Source: Semisulcospira habei | Taxonomy: Eukaryota; Mollusca; Gastropoda; Semisulcospiridae | Reading direction: 5' to 3' | Assembly: GCA_036245525.1 (NCBI GenBank) | Contig: BTPG01000003.1 | Coordinates: forward strand, 193,111,021-193,175,020 | Length of the DNA: 64,000 nucleotides | Shown here: positions 23,819 to 37,284 of the stretch, piece by piece | Numbering within the stretch: position 1 is the stretch's first letter | Layout of the letters: each line of letters starts with the position of its first letter | Made by a program: the position numbers and the translations under genes | The notes under the pieces: model-generated | Seen by the model: the letters and a program-made list of their open reading frames with translations, nothing else | Databases searched by the model: none | What the model was told of the DNA's origin: nothing

Positions 23819-26800
23819 AGCCCCAATTCTTTGCTGCTGCTAGGCTCATTCATCCGCTCAAGGCGGGGTAGCACTGCCCGGGGCACCGACCAGTATGATT
23901 CTGCCTTCTCCTTCATTGTCGTCAATACTGCTTTGTTCGTCAGCTGTGTGCAAGGCGCCGGTTTATCCCTCTGGTAAAACTCCCCCAGCTGCGACAATCT
24001 CTCTTCCTCCCACGTCACGCACTGTCGCCTGTCTAATCGGAGGAGCAGCACGAGCATGGTAGGCAGATATCATGGCTGTCCTAGGCCACTGGAAGGCGCC
24101 ACACTTGGTGCAGGTCCGTACGTAAGCACTGTAACAAAGGACAGATGAAGACCAGCGAGAAGCCTCCGCAGAGGGACCATGCTCCCGGTCGGCTTGCATA
24201 CATCACCACCCGGTCGCTGCTGGCAACCGGTCAAAACCTGTTAGAGGCAGTAACCGCTACTTTACCTTATCACGACTCAAACCAACAATCCCACAGAAAA
24301 CCCAACACCACATAATCCACAGAACACGTAGGTAATCCAAGCACAACACAATGCACATAAATCCAAGTGTCCACGGTACACAACGGTAATTCACCTAACC
24401 ACAACCGGAGCACGATATGCTCACGGCCTGTCCTGGTTGAGCTAAGTGAAGAGACTGCCAGGAAATGGTGAGTGCGCCACCGGATAGGGAGGCAGGGGAG
24501 GCCACTCGGGGTATCCTGGTAATGACACCCTCTTGTGGTTGCCTCCCCTGTCATCAGGTACACAAGTTTTTGGGCTAAAATTGTTAAGCTAAGCGAAGTA
24601 TTCCTAGTAGTAATGCCGTCGGTAATGATTTTGAGAAAATAAAATACATTTTTGAGAAAAATTCATGTTTCAGAAAAGTGCATCAGAATTGAAACCTGTC
24701 CATACTACATAACACAAACAGAACTGCAGCAGTGCATTATGGTATCTACAAAGATTGGATTAGCCATGATAGCAGCTACTCTGGCACTACCTGAACTATC
24801 ATGGTCAATCCATCTTTCTTTGTAGTGTTGTTAGGTTGAATATGACTGAAAGAGAAAAAATAAACAAAACACACCCAAAACAATCAAGCATCATCTTGTA
24901 TTGCAAGCCTATATTATGCAACAAACTCAACTCCCCCTGTGGCTGCATGCACAAAGGGGATAAGCCAGCCAGTCAAGCCAAACATCAACAAACCTTAACC
25001 TTACTACCAAGAAAACACTCACAATCATTGCTGGGGTAGATGACGTCAAACCCTGGAAGTGGCATCATGACGTCATATACTGTGTACTGCGACACAGTCG
25101 TCTCGTCCAACATAATCGGACGCACTTTGGGTCTCCTTTTTTCCAGAGGAGCTGCCCACATTTAAACAGTAGGAACTTGGTAGTGTAAAAACGTGCATCT
25201 GATAACGCATTGGCTGCTACCGATGATACCACTCTGTAGAGTGGTATCATCGCTAGCCATCAAGGGGACAAGAAGTTGTTGCCTGCTACAGCTCATGAGG
25301 ATCTTAGACACCTGCATCTGACTTGGCAAAACTGGATATAAAACCATTTCATTGACAGGAACAGGAGACCAATATTATAAGGGAGTTGAGTCTTGGGCCA
25401 TCCAACAACACTGCACATTGGGTTAAAAAAATGTTCATTTTGACTAAATCGAAACCAATCCACACCCCATCCACCCACCGAAATGCGAAACAGGAACATA
25501 CCGGCCTCATTGTTGTCAGTCCCATCGCCAGTACCAGCGTTTTCACCGTCACCAGTTTCAACGTTTGCACCATTGCCACTTTCTGTCTTTTCACCATCAC
25601 CCACTGCAGCGTCATCACCGTCACCGGTTCCTGCTTCACTTTCATCCATTCCGGATGCAGCACTTGTGTCCATAGCTGAGTCAGTGGCCGTCTCCATGGC
25701 AGCATCAGTCTCTGTGTGCTCCTCAGCGCCCGCAGGCATGACAAGGTCCCCAACGACAGGTTTCAGTCCATAGGTCCTGATTCGTAGCGAGACCACGGTG
25801 TTCCACACGTAGCTCTGATACGCATGCACATACATGATGCGTGTGTTGCGAGGAAGCTGCACAAGGAAGGACCAGTCAATTAACCACTCATGCACCGGTA
25901 CTGTTTACCAGCCTTATGCATACAGCCACCAGGAACATAAATACAGCCACCAGGAACATAAATACAGCCACCAGGAACATAAATACAGCCACCAGGAACA
26001 TAAATACAGCCACCAGGAACATAAATACAGCCACCAGGAACATAAATACAGCCACCAGGAACATAAACACAGCCACCAGGAACATAAATACAGCCACCAG
26101 GAACATAAATAGTGCAAAAGGGGCTTGACCTCCTGAATGCTCTTGACAATACCAATTGGCGGTAAAATGTGTAGTTGGTATTCTCAGTTACAGTCAAGGG
26201 TTAACTAATTTAGCCCTGATGCACTACAGCAGGAGATGGATCGATCATAATAATTTAAAGGAAGTGCCAGATTAGCTTGGCGCCTGATGGTGCCAAGCTA
26301 ATCTGGCACTAACCTTGAATTATCATGGTTTGATACATTCCCTGCAACTGGTACATGCAATCATCAGGCGACACTTCAAATCTAGGAAAAAGCAAGGACA
26401 AAATGGCAAGAAAAAAAGAATGGCAAAGCGCTCATGGCTCACATACATGACAATCCACATTATTTTCTGACCTGTGACCCTTACTTTCCAATATGTAACT
26501 GAAATATGTATTTTTCTCTAAAATGTATCTTTTCAAAAAATACTTACTGATGGCATTACTGTATGGAACTGGAAGATACACTTAGCTTAACGATTTCAGC
26601 CTAAAAATCATTGTGTATAATTACACAACCAGGAAGGCAACTCGTGGGCCGTTACCAGGGCCCGAGTAGCCTCCCTTCCCTCCTCATCCGGGCAGAAGTG
26701 CCGGTGTAATCCCAGTTGAAGGCTAAAGCGCTCTGGTGGCAAGCGGGGCAGGTGGGAGGGCCATTCGAGTAATGCCATCGGTAAAAATACACTTTAGAGA

Positions 26801-29800
26801 AAAATACATTTGTTTCCTCAAAATACATTACCGATGGCATTACTGTCTGGAAGAATAGCGAAAAGGAGGAGGGTGCCGCCTGCTAGGTCCCGTCATTGCT
26901 CGTGCTTAACGGTCGCGAACAGGTGCAACATCCCGATGATTTCAGCTAAGCGTACCTTACGGTGCCGGAGGCGCCGGGAGGGAATGTTGTGCTGCAGCGA
27001 TGTCTCCGACCAGATTTTCCCGCTGGCTTGTAAGATCATGGAGGTAGAAGCGGGCAAAGGTGGAATTGGCCCACCACCCAACAGCCGCCACAAAGTCTCT
27101 CACCGCGCAGTTTCTATCAAACATAACAGTGGTGGAGACTAACGCAGCCATGAGGAGATCGTCTGCGCAGATGTCATGCCTGCCAGGGGAAAGCGGCATG
27201 AATAGGCAGGTCCGGCCACGCCGGATAGGTTTTGTCCTGTGCCGGTAGAGTCGTAGCGCCCAGACAGGGTCCTGACGGTGAGAGTCCCGAGTCTGGTCTG
27301 GTTCCCTGAGGGGTCGCAGGGTAAGAACTGGGGCCCTGGCCAAAGGGAGCCGATTCTTTGCCAAAAAGGCAGGATTCATTAGGAGGTGTACAGAGCCATC
27401 AGCCCTGAGCTGAAGACAGGACGGGTCCATAGATAGTGCATGTAATTCACTGACTGGACGCTGTGGCAAGCGCAAGTAGAAAACAGGTCTTCCGGGTGAG
27501 ATTCGCCATGCTAGCCAAGTGCAGTGGCTCGAATTCGCTAGAATTTAGCCAGGTAAGAACCCAGGCGAGGTCCCAGCGGGGAATCAGAGAGTGTGGAACT
27601 GGTCTCTGTAACTTGAAATTCCGCATGAGATCCAAAAGATCCGAGCAGGGTCCAGGATCTGGGAGTCCCAAATGGCGGTAGGTGTCCGTGATCTTGGAGA
27701 GGTAACCTCTAATGGTAATAGGGGCCGGATTCTTCTCTTGAAAAAGCCAAAGGAAGAAATCTGCAAGCTGGGGCGATGTCAGCGCTGTGGGGGGAAGTCG
27801 CTCCGTCTCGCACCAATCCCAGAAGACTCACCACTTCGTTTCGTACACTCGGAGGGTGGAAGATCTGCGGGCTGCAGCGATAGCTTCCACTGCCGCACGC
27901 GAGAAACCTCTAGAGGAGAGAGCTTGCCACACAACCGCCAGGCGAGAAAGAGGAGTCGCTCTGGGCAAGGGTGAAAGAGTGGCTGCCGCGGTTGCTTCAG
28001 CATCGTGCGGGGGGAGGGCAAGGGGAGCGGGAGATCCATCGCTAGGCTGAGGAGATCGGTGGTCCAATTCCTGTTCCAGCTGAAGGGGGCGACCAGGAGA
28101 AGGATCGCCTTGCACCCCTGGAGTTTCTGAAGTGCTCTGGGCACCAGCACAGATGGATGATACGTGTAGGCGATCAGTCCCTCCAAAACCAAGTATAAGG
28201 CGTCGACCGCCCACACTAGAGGGTCCGGGAAGGGGGAGACAAAGATGGAGAGCTGCCTGTTCCAACGAGTAGTGAACAGGTCGAACATCGGGACCTGCCA
28301 TCGCTTGCAATCATGCGGAAGATCTCCGGACTCAGCGACCACTCAGTATGTAGGAGCTGGCCCTTCCGCGAGAGGGAGTTGGCGAGGACGCTCCGATGGC
28401 CCGGAATGCGGCGAGCCCGGAGAGAGATGTCGCGGTCCCTGCACCACAGGAGCAGCAGAGGGATGAGGAGCGGTGCCCCCCTTCTTCTGGATGTACGCGA
28501 CTACCGTGGCATTGTCGGACATGATGAGGACTTCTTGACGGCGAAGCCGAGACTGCCAATGGTCGAGGACCAACCAAACTGCCTCCAACCCCAACCAATT
28601 GATGTGTCTGTCCGAGAACTCCCGGGGCCACAGGCCCGAGGCAGCGGAGAAATCCGGCAGGAGGTGCGCGTCCCAGCCAGAGCGGCTGGCATCGGTGCAG
28701 AGGGAAGTCACGGCAGGGGGGAGGAAGGGGGGACCCCCGAACGAAGCCAGCAGGAGTCCGCACACCGCTGGAGGTGGGCTTGGACAAGCGGGAGGACAGG
28801 AATCAGGGCCGCAAGGTCACGGGAGGACGGGCGCCAAGGGCAAGTAAGGAGGAGTTGCAGAGAGAGAGCCGCCCCAGGGTAACAGGTTCGCGGCTGCGTA
28901 CAAAGAGCCCAGCAGTTGTAACCAACTCATGCCAGGACTACATCCGCGCTGGAACCCGGCGGGAGAACTCCACCAACTTCATGACACGTGCCTCTGGCAG
29001 TCGCACGAGGTGGCAGACGGTCCAGAATTCCATGTCAAGATGCACGAACCGTCGGGACGGAGAGAGATTTGACTTTCCACTGTTGACTAGGAAGCCGAAG
29101 TGACGGAAAAGAGCGAGAACAGGTCCCGATCCGTGGTGAGAGAGGCGGAAACCTGGTTCCGGAGAAGGAGATCGTCCAAAAAGTGGGAGGAGGGGCTGGA
29201 GGAGGTCTAGCGAGCCCTGGCGACCACCGCATCTATGATCCAGGTGAACACCCAAAGGCCGAAGGGGAGAGACCGAAACTCATAGACCGTCCCGCAATAG
29301 GCGAATTTCGGACCAAGGTCGCCGTGTTGTTGAGTCCACTGGGGATGCAGTGCCGAAAGGCCTCCCGGGAAGCAAGCAGCGTCTCTGTGTCCGGATCCAC
29401 CGGCGGGAGGGGGCAAACAAACGACTGGGAGTGACCCACATACCAGTGCTGTCGGAAGCGGATATCAACGCATGCCGGTCAGCGGGAGTCAGAGAAGGAG
29501 CCCTTGTCCGAGTGCCAACACTGCTGAAGCTTAGCATAGAATGCGTCCGTCAAAGCCCGAAAACCGGTGGGTTGAGGAAGAGACTTGAACTTCTTGGTTA
29601 ACCCTGGCGCATCCACAAGGGCGGAAGGCATTATCTTCATCGACGGTGACGGAGGGGGGGGGGGGGGGGGGGGGGCAGAAACCCGGAGGCAGAAAACAGG
29701 CGATGTCGAGACGACACATCTAAGGCACGCAACGTCCCCGAGTCCGCGGGATGCACAGGACCGGACACTGCCACCGGAAGCCGGAGACGTGGAACGATCC

Positions 29801-32800
29801 GATCGCTGGCAGCGGCACCAAGCTGAAGCATGGGGGAGCGCTGGACATCACGATAAGGTCTGTGCTGAAGCACAGCCCGGGTCCCGTCGGTGGTCGCTGA
29901 CGGCGGCACCGCGCTGAAGCACGGAGGAGCGCCGGACATCACGGGAAGGCCCGTCGCTGGTCGCTGACAGCGGCACCACGCTGAAGCATGGAGGAGTGCC
30001 GGACATCACGGGAAGGTCTGTGCTGAAGCACAGCCGGGTCCCGTCGGTGGTCGCTAACGGCGGCACCGCGCTGAAGCATGGTGGAGCGCCGCACGTCATG
30101 GGACGAAGGTCCGTGCTGAAGCACAGCCGAGTCCCGTCGCTCGTCAGCCACTGACCTGGTCTGAAGACCGGTAGGCCGCTCTCGGTCACGGGCCACCGAC
30201 CTGTGCTGAAGCCAGTGGGCCCCGTTGAGCTCCGGCATCCAGTGCGTAGCGCAGGGGGTCCGGAAGGCGGGCCGGGTTCGAGGGGTCTCAGGCCGCCGCC
30301 CGGTGCCGGAAATGTCCAAATGGACCGGGGAATGAGACCCTGAGACCGACGGAGAGTGAAAGCTTCGAATCGATCGAAACCGTAGAACTTAGGTCCATAG
30401 CCCGTTGATCGAAGAGGCAAGATCGTGGGGGCTAAAACAGACGCTGCAGGCCTTCGCCTGGCGGGAAGCGAGTCCCACGATGTCGGAAGTGGCCCGCCGA
30501 GAGCGGGGAAAAAGGCGGAAGTAGGGGCTCCCGGGAGGTAGAAGGGTGTTCACATCGGTAGAACTCCCACACTTGGGACCACCGTGCCTCCTTTCATGAA
30601 GCACATCTCTCGTACGGTCGTGCGGAAGAGCAACCCGAGCAAGGAAGGCACAAGCATGAGTTTTAATATCCACATGATCTTTCATAAACAGGGTTTGCAG
30701 TAGCTGAGTCCCCACCGCTCGTCAACCACTGACCCATAAGCCCTAGGCGGGAAAACCAGCAAGATAATTGCAAAGTTCATCCTCTGATACATGAAATGTT
30801 AGTAGTGCATGAGCGACGTAAAACGGAGTCGTCACTATGAAGCTTGAAGTGACGTCATTTCGCTGCTCGTACTATTCTCCCGAATAGCTATGCTACGCCA
30901 GACCACAGAGCTTACAAATGGTGGGTATCGCCATGTGTCCGTAATTATTTCTGTGTGTATGGATCAGAGGGTGAGCTGAGTAGGAGGTGGATGCCTGTCG
31001 CTACACGAGCCCACAGAACGTGCTAAGGGAAATTGACCTAGCATGAACAGCTCTGAATGTTCCTAAAGGATAAATGCATCTGAGCTCCAAACAATACAGT
31101 AGACTATGAGATGAAATCCTCATCTTGTTTGTGTGAATGTGCAGCGCGCAATGTAGAAGACAGAATTTGTGCCGCACATTACATGGTGGGCAGGAATGGG
31201 ATGAGGACTTTTCCTCATTCCCATCCAGTCAATTTTATATACAGACTTGGCTTACGGTTGCCTGTCTTGCCTTTGTGTGTAAAGCATGCATAAACATCAA
31301 GTGCGCAATTTAAAAATACTTACCGATGCATGAGAGATATGGCTCGATCGTAGGAAAGGGCCACGGGAGCGAAATTTACGACCGGTGCTGTACCGGGTAG
31401 AATTTGTGAATGAACGAACAATACTTTCGAGAAATGCGCCGGCCAGTCAGAAACCTGACGGCCGAAGCATGCCCCGAGACATTACCTGGCCATATCCCAA
31501 GCGACGGAAGGTGAGGAAGGAGGCTAGGAAACGACACACCGCAAGTAATCCGCGCAGAAGCAATGGCGCCACCTAGTGGTCCCGAAGGAGGAAAATGGCA
31601 CCACGTGTTCCCGCAAGAAACGAAGCATGCCGCCACACAAAACACACAAAGTCCAAGTGGAGCACAGGGCAGCACGTAAATCCCAGGAAACAAACGCGAG
31701 CACCGGTGGAGAAGAAATCCAAGGAAAAGTGAAGGTAGGCTGAGCACGTGGTAGACACGACCTATCGCAACTAAGCTAAGCGTTCAACTGGGATAACACC
31801 GGCACTTCTGCCCGGATGAGGAGGGAAGGGAGGCTACTTGGGCCCTGGTAACGGCCCACAAGTTGCCTTCCTGGTTGTGTAATTATACTCAATGATTTTT
31901 AGGCTGAAATCGTTAAACTAAGTGTATCTTCCATACAGTAATGCCATTGGTAATGTATTTTGAGGAAACAAAATCAAATACTGTGAATATAATAATAATA
32001 ATAATAATGAGTACTTGTATAGCGCCTAACCTCAGATTAGAGCTCTAGGCGCTTAACAAAAACTAATGTACAAAAAATAACTAATTACAAAAATGGAATT
32101 TACAAAAAGTACAAAACACTATAAAGTCACCATTCAAAAGTGCTACGCTCATGGACTCATACTGGCATTCACACACACACCCACACTACTTCTATAAATA
32201 GATAGAGATGACTTTAACATGACAGGTGTGTGACAAAGTCATTTGTAGCTGACAGAAAACATATGGGTCTTTAGGGCACGCTTGAATGCCTCTCTCGAAT
32301 CCACGTATCTCAGTTCACGTGGGAGATCATTCCAAACAACTGGGCTCTGGTATCTGAATGACCTCTCACCAAACGACTTTGTTTTGACAAGAGGGATACG
32401 TAAAACTCGAGAGTCGGCAGCAGAGCGCAAATTCTGTCTCAAGGGCGTATACAGCTGGAGAAGAGAGGCAAGGTAGTGTGGGCAGGAACAGGTAATACAA
32501 CTGTGAGTCATGCATGAAATTTTGTACTGAATCCTAGCTGTAACAGGTAACCAGTGTAGGGCAGACAGATGGGGTGTGATATGATCTGATCTAGGGACTC
32601 TAAGAATCAACCTGGCAGCTGAGTTTTGAATTTTCTGGAGTTTGCCAAGCAGACACTGGGAACAGCCAGCCAAAAGAGCATTGCAATAGTCTAATTTAGA
32701 CAAAACAAAAGCGCAGACAAGTACTTTAGTTGCTTCAGGTGTCAGATAGTGGCGGACTGAAGCAATACGTCGCAGTTCAGTATAGGCGGATCTGCAAACG

Positions 32801-35800
32801 TTGTTCACATGAAGGCGCATGGACAGGCTACTATCAAGTGTGACACCCAGATTTTTTACATGGGGGGAGAAGGGGACAGTGGCACCACAGATTTGTAATG
32901 ACTGGGGGAGTGTCAGCGTCTTCGTCATTCTCAAATATTTAGCATGGATGCCAGGCCACCGAACTGACATGAGGTGATACACAGGCTAGCTTCTGCTTAA
33001 GAACCACAACAACAAAAACACTCTGGGAAAACAAGGACAATATAGTTGTTAATCTAAAGCATTTTCTGTCTTGTACATTCCTGCATTTTACATGCTTGAC
33101 AATCACACTTTTGGCCAACAAAATCCAGACCAAATGGTGACTGAAAAGAAACACCCCCCAAAAAAAGAAGTGCACTTGCACGTTTTTTGTTTCTTTTCAG
33201 TATTTTTCTGGAAATGAAGAAATCAACTCACCATGGCAATGGCACCGAGGTAATTGTTTGGATCCTTGCAAAGTGCTTTCAACACAGTTCTCTCGATGTG
33301 TCGTCTGAAGCCCAGGGCTGCCAGAGTTTGTCGAGGGTCCTTGGTTTGGGCCCACACTTCGCGAAATTTCTCGCTGAGCGCAGCGGTGCAGGGACGGGGA
33401 CGCAGGATCAGATCCACGGCCTCCTCCCATTTCTCTGCGAGTATTGCCCTGTTGAAACAAGAGAAAGTCATGAGAAAGACGAGGGGGAAAAAAATCAGCA
33501 CAACCTGCTTTGAGCAGCCATCTCTCTTGCAAGAAAAAGTGGTCATAAAAGACAGGTAAATCATGAAAAGTCTTGAAGGACAAAAAGTGTCACCTGTCGC
33601 TAAAGACCGCCATGACAGTTTTAACTCATTCTGCCTGCGACACACCACAGCCAGATCTGGCTCAACCATGATAGTTCAAGGGCGGTGGCAGAATAGTTTG
33701 GCGCCTATAGGCGCCAAGCTATTCTGCCACCGCCCTTGAACTATCATGGTCGCTCTGTCTCCTGAATTGTAATGCGGTCCTCAGAGGAGAACTCCCAATG
33801 TGGGTATTTCGTACCTCAGGCACGAGTTAATGACAAGTAATCTCTTATAAGAGTGGTCACTTAAAACATGTGTTCGTTGTCTGTATGAAATATTTTCACC
33901 GCAAGAATTTTTACTTATAATATATAAATTATATGAATTTTGGTCTGCTACACTTCACCAATGTGTCTAGCCTTCCTAACCCTTTTAGCCCCCAAGGTCC
34001 CATTTCTCAAATTTTGGAGGTGTTGCCCAATGACTATGTACCAGTTGTAGGAGATGGATTGATCATGACAATTCAAAAGTAGTGCCAGATGAACTTGGCG
34101 CCTTCAGGCACTACCCTTGATTTATCATGATCAAACCGTCTCGTGCTGCAGGGGCCTGGGGCTAAAAGGGTTAACCGTGTGTGAATGCAAACAACTTACT
34201 TGCCAATGCGGTGGGTGGGCACAGAGGTGGTGCCAAATCGCTGCAGCCCGTAGTAGTTGATGAAGCCTGTTTCCTTCAGGGTTTCCAGACCTTTGTCAAC
34301 ATCAGCATCCTCTCCTTGAACATTTCTAGACAATCACAAATTTTTATAGTTAAACATCAATTGAAAATTACATCCTTTAGAGCTACTCTGACCTGAGTCC
34401 ATCTTGAGAATCTTTTTGCTTAATTTTATCATTCTGTGATTTCTTTCTGTTACAAGGCATTAAAGATAAAATTCTCACGTTGAGAACTCACATACACTGA
34501 TCACACAAGAGGCATAGATCCTCATGAGCCCCTGCAGTTGCCAGATCTATGCCTCTTGCAGATGGTCTATGGAACAATAAATGAAAACATCTACACAAAT
34601 CCACATTAAAACTGAAAGCCAATAAGCTTGCGAAGCTCATGAAAATCTGTGCATGTTTTAAATTAAGAAAATAGCTAGAACGTCTCTCTCACAATGTCAA
34701 GGCGCTGCCAAGTATTTGGTAACAAAACATTTTCTCGACTGAAACTACTGAAAGCAAATCGTGAACTCCAACAATGTAAAGCGCACCATGTTTCCATTTT
34801 TATCAACATCAAAAAGGGACAAAGTACGCCTATGCCATAAGTGCAACATTACCTGAGTACAATGGTGAATCGGTTTCCCTGCAGCTGACCAAGCTTGAAT
34901 GGTTTGTCCACATACCTGAAATCAATATTGAGGTTCACACCAGTCATTCATCCCTCCTTGTTTCTCCCACTTCAAAATGTCAATTTAAAAGAAAAGCAAC
35001 AGGTAAAGTTTAAAAAAAAAAAAACTGTTGACTAAACGCTCTGAACAAGTTATGGAAAAGCCACAATGAGCATGTTTATCATAATATAAACCCCTTAACT
35101 GTCAAAAAGTGAACACAATCAAACACAAAACATAGATCCTCACAAGCTCTTATGGATGCTGGGGCTCATGAAAATCTATGCCGCTATGTCCATGTGCTTT
35201 AGACGGCAGAAGCTTTTCCGTACTGAATTTATACAATTTAAAAAACAAAACCTGCCTCCTCTGGAAGTAAAGGGATTAACTCTTTCAACTAAGTATACTC
35301 ACGCAAAATTCCCAAGCATGATGTTACGCAGAGAATTGTTCAAATGCCTCAGTTTTTTGGGATGAACTCTGGAAATTGAAGAAAACAAAAACAACCTCCC
35401 AATCACAACTGTGCATGAAATTCAAGTACATCAAAACTTCAATTAAATGTAACCTTTGGTTATTGGTAGCGGGTTTGGTCAAGGTGATTCCTGCAGGAAT
35501 CACCTTGACCAAACCCGCTACGACAGCCAAAGGGTTAGTTCATTCACATCCAATAATGATTTTTGCAACACTTGAAGGTTCAAGACTACATATTAGCTAT
35601 GGATGAAGGACTGGCCACAACAGTTCAAAGGTTGTGCCTGAATAGCTTGACACTTTCCTTCCAACCATGGTACAGTCAAACCTGTCTAAACTGGCCATCC
35701 AAGGGACTTAGAAACAGCGGCCGATATGCAAGGCGGTCGTCACAGAATAACAAGGAGAACAAATTGTTTTGTGATAGCTGAATATGGTGTTTGACTTTGA

Positions 35801-37214
35801 GTGTAAAAATAGTGTCTGATATATGTTTTGTTCGCTAAGTTTGATTGCCTCAGACCTCTGGTTCAACATAAGAGCTTTTGAGGAACAATTTTAGGTCAGG
35901 TATCACAATTACAAACTGAACACCACAGCATGTTCATCGTACTGTGACAACCACTGAACCAATAAAATACATTCAGTTTAAATCTTTCAAAGATTCTGTT
36001 CACTATCTTATCCAGTATTCTCCAGTCAGAGAACAAAAAAGCCAATGGACCATCTGGAGTAAACTGAAGAGGTCTTTATGATCAGGTAACCGCTATGCAA
36101 AGGTGGCAGCTGAGGCAGGTCTGACTGTAAGAAACACATGCAACATGACTTTTCCTGTAAGTTTTTCTTCTGCATTTTCAACAGACAACAGCCATTTCTG
36201 CGCATCATCTTGAAGTATACAAAAAATAGTAACATTCACAAATTCTCAGTCTAAAAATAAGCCGAATGACATCTTTCATCTCATGAAGCAGAGACATAAA
36301 CAGCTGGGTAAATCTCAAAACACAAGAGGTATAAATTCTCATGAGCCCCTGTAACTGCAGGGGTTCATGAGAATTTATACTTCTTGCTATAAAAGTAGGC
36401 AAGCCCAAGGGAAGCAATAAGTATGTATGCCTCCTGCCAAAGTAAACCATACCTGTGTGCCGTAACTGCCTGTGTTGTTTTCGCTCGTCGGTCCTTGGTA
36501 CCGGCATACTGGAACAACTGTGGTTTCAGTCTGCACATAATTTATGACATCACTTGTTGTTTTCTCAAAACATGAATTTTTTTTCTAAAATGTATTTTTT
36601 TGAAAAATACTTACCGATGGCATTACTATGTGGAATACACTCTATAGCCTAACGATTTCAGCCCAAAGTTGTGTCCTCTACACAACCGGGGAGGAGATAC
36701 CGGGGATCCATGTACAGGAGCCCGGGTGGCCTCCCCCTATCACCCTATCCCGGCATGCGCGGGGCGACAGTTCATCAGTTTGCACACTTTGCCAATCACA
36801 TAGTCAGGGAGGCAAGCAGGGCAGGAGGGAGGGCCGTCCGAGTAATGCCATTGGTAAGTATTTTTTAAAAAAATACATTTTAGAAAAAAAATTCATTTGT
36901 TTTTTCAAAATACATTACCGATGGCATTACTATGTGGAAGAATGGCAAACAGGAGGTGGGTGCCGACCCAAAACCCCCCCTAACATAACGCCCCCCAAAA
37001 GCTCTGCTTCAGACACTCGTGTTTTCCGTATCCCTAGACGTAATAAGGTCACTCAAGGTCATCGTGCATTTTCGTATTTTGGTCCCATTACATGGAACGC
37101 TCTCCCAGCTGATGTGCGTCACTCATCATCTCTTTCCATTTTCAAATCCAAGCTTAAAACACACCTTTTCTCTGTTGCATATACATAAAGACCATTTTGT
37201 CTGCCGGCTCATCA

Positions 37215-37284
<70 letters not shown>

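Larger units (their letters stand above)
21850..24670 (-). mobile_element. DIRS-like retrotransposon copy C, 3'-truncated and lacking RT
   Basis: Minus orientation. The right end TAATGCCGTCGGTAATGATT at 24610 is a typical terminal motif. Going leftward come a degraded Cys motif, gag fragments (22478-23355) and an RNase H fragment near 22100. No RT blocks are seen between gag and RNase H. It has a (G)n run at 23786-23816 corresponding to poly-Pro in gag. Confidence 0.7.
26505..31975 (-). mobile_element. DIRS-like retrotransposon copy D
   Basis: Both terminal repeats are present: 26540-26768 and the complement at 31790-31965, sharing AACGATTTCAGCCTAAAAAT and GGCCGTTACCAGGGCCC. In transcript order (minus) come gag with repeats, a partial RT, RNase H, tyrosine recombinase, internal complementary region. 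It has lost the front of RT and the recombinase His/Arg box, so it is dead. It fills PUS7 intron 10 in the same orientation as PUS7. Confidence 0.85.

Noticed and set aside
16295..24670. B and C as one element with matched terminal repeats
   Set aside because: Beyond the outer ~30 bp the left and right terminal repeats differ in sequence, and coding parts face each other in opposite orientation.
25834..26197. Open frames in several frames with repeated QEHKYSH or FLVAV peptides
   Set aside because: Created by the 21-bp minisatellite in a PUS7 intron.
30389..31747. Frames at 30389-30715 and 31376-31747 (minus) as host genes
   Set aside because: They fall within the leader of DIRS copy D between its gag and right terminal repeat and show no host-protein resemblance.
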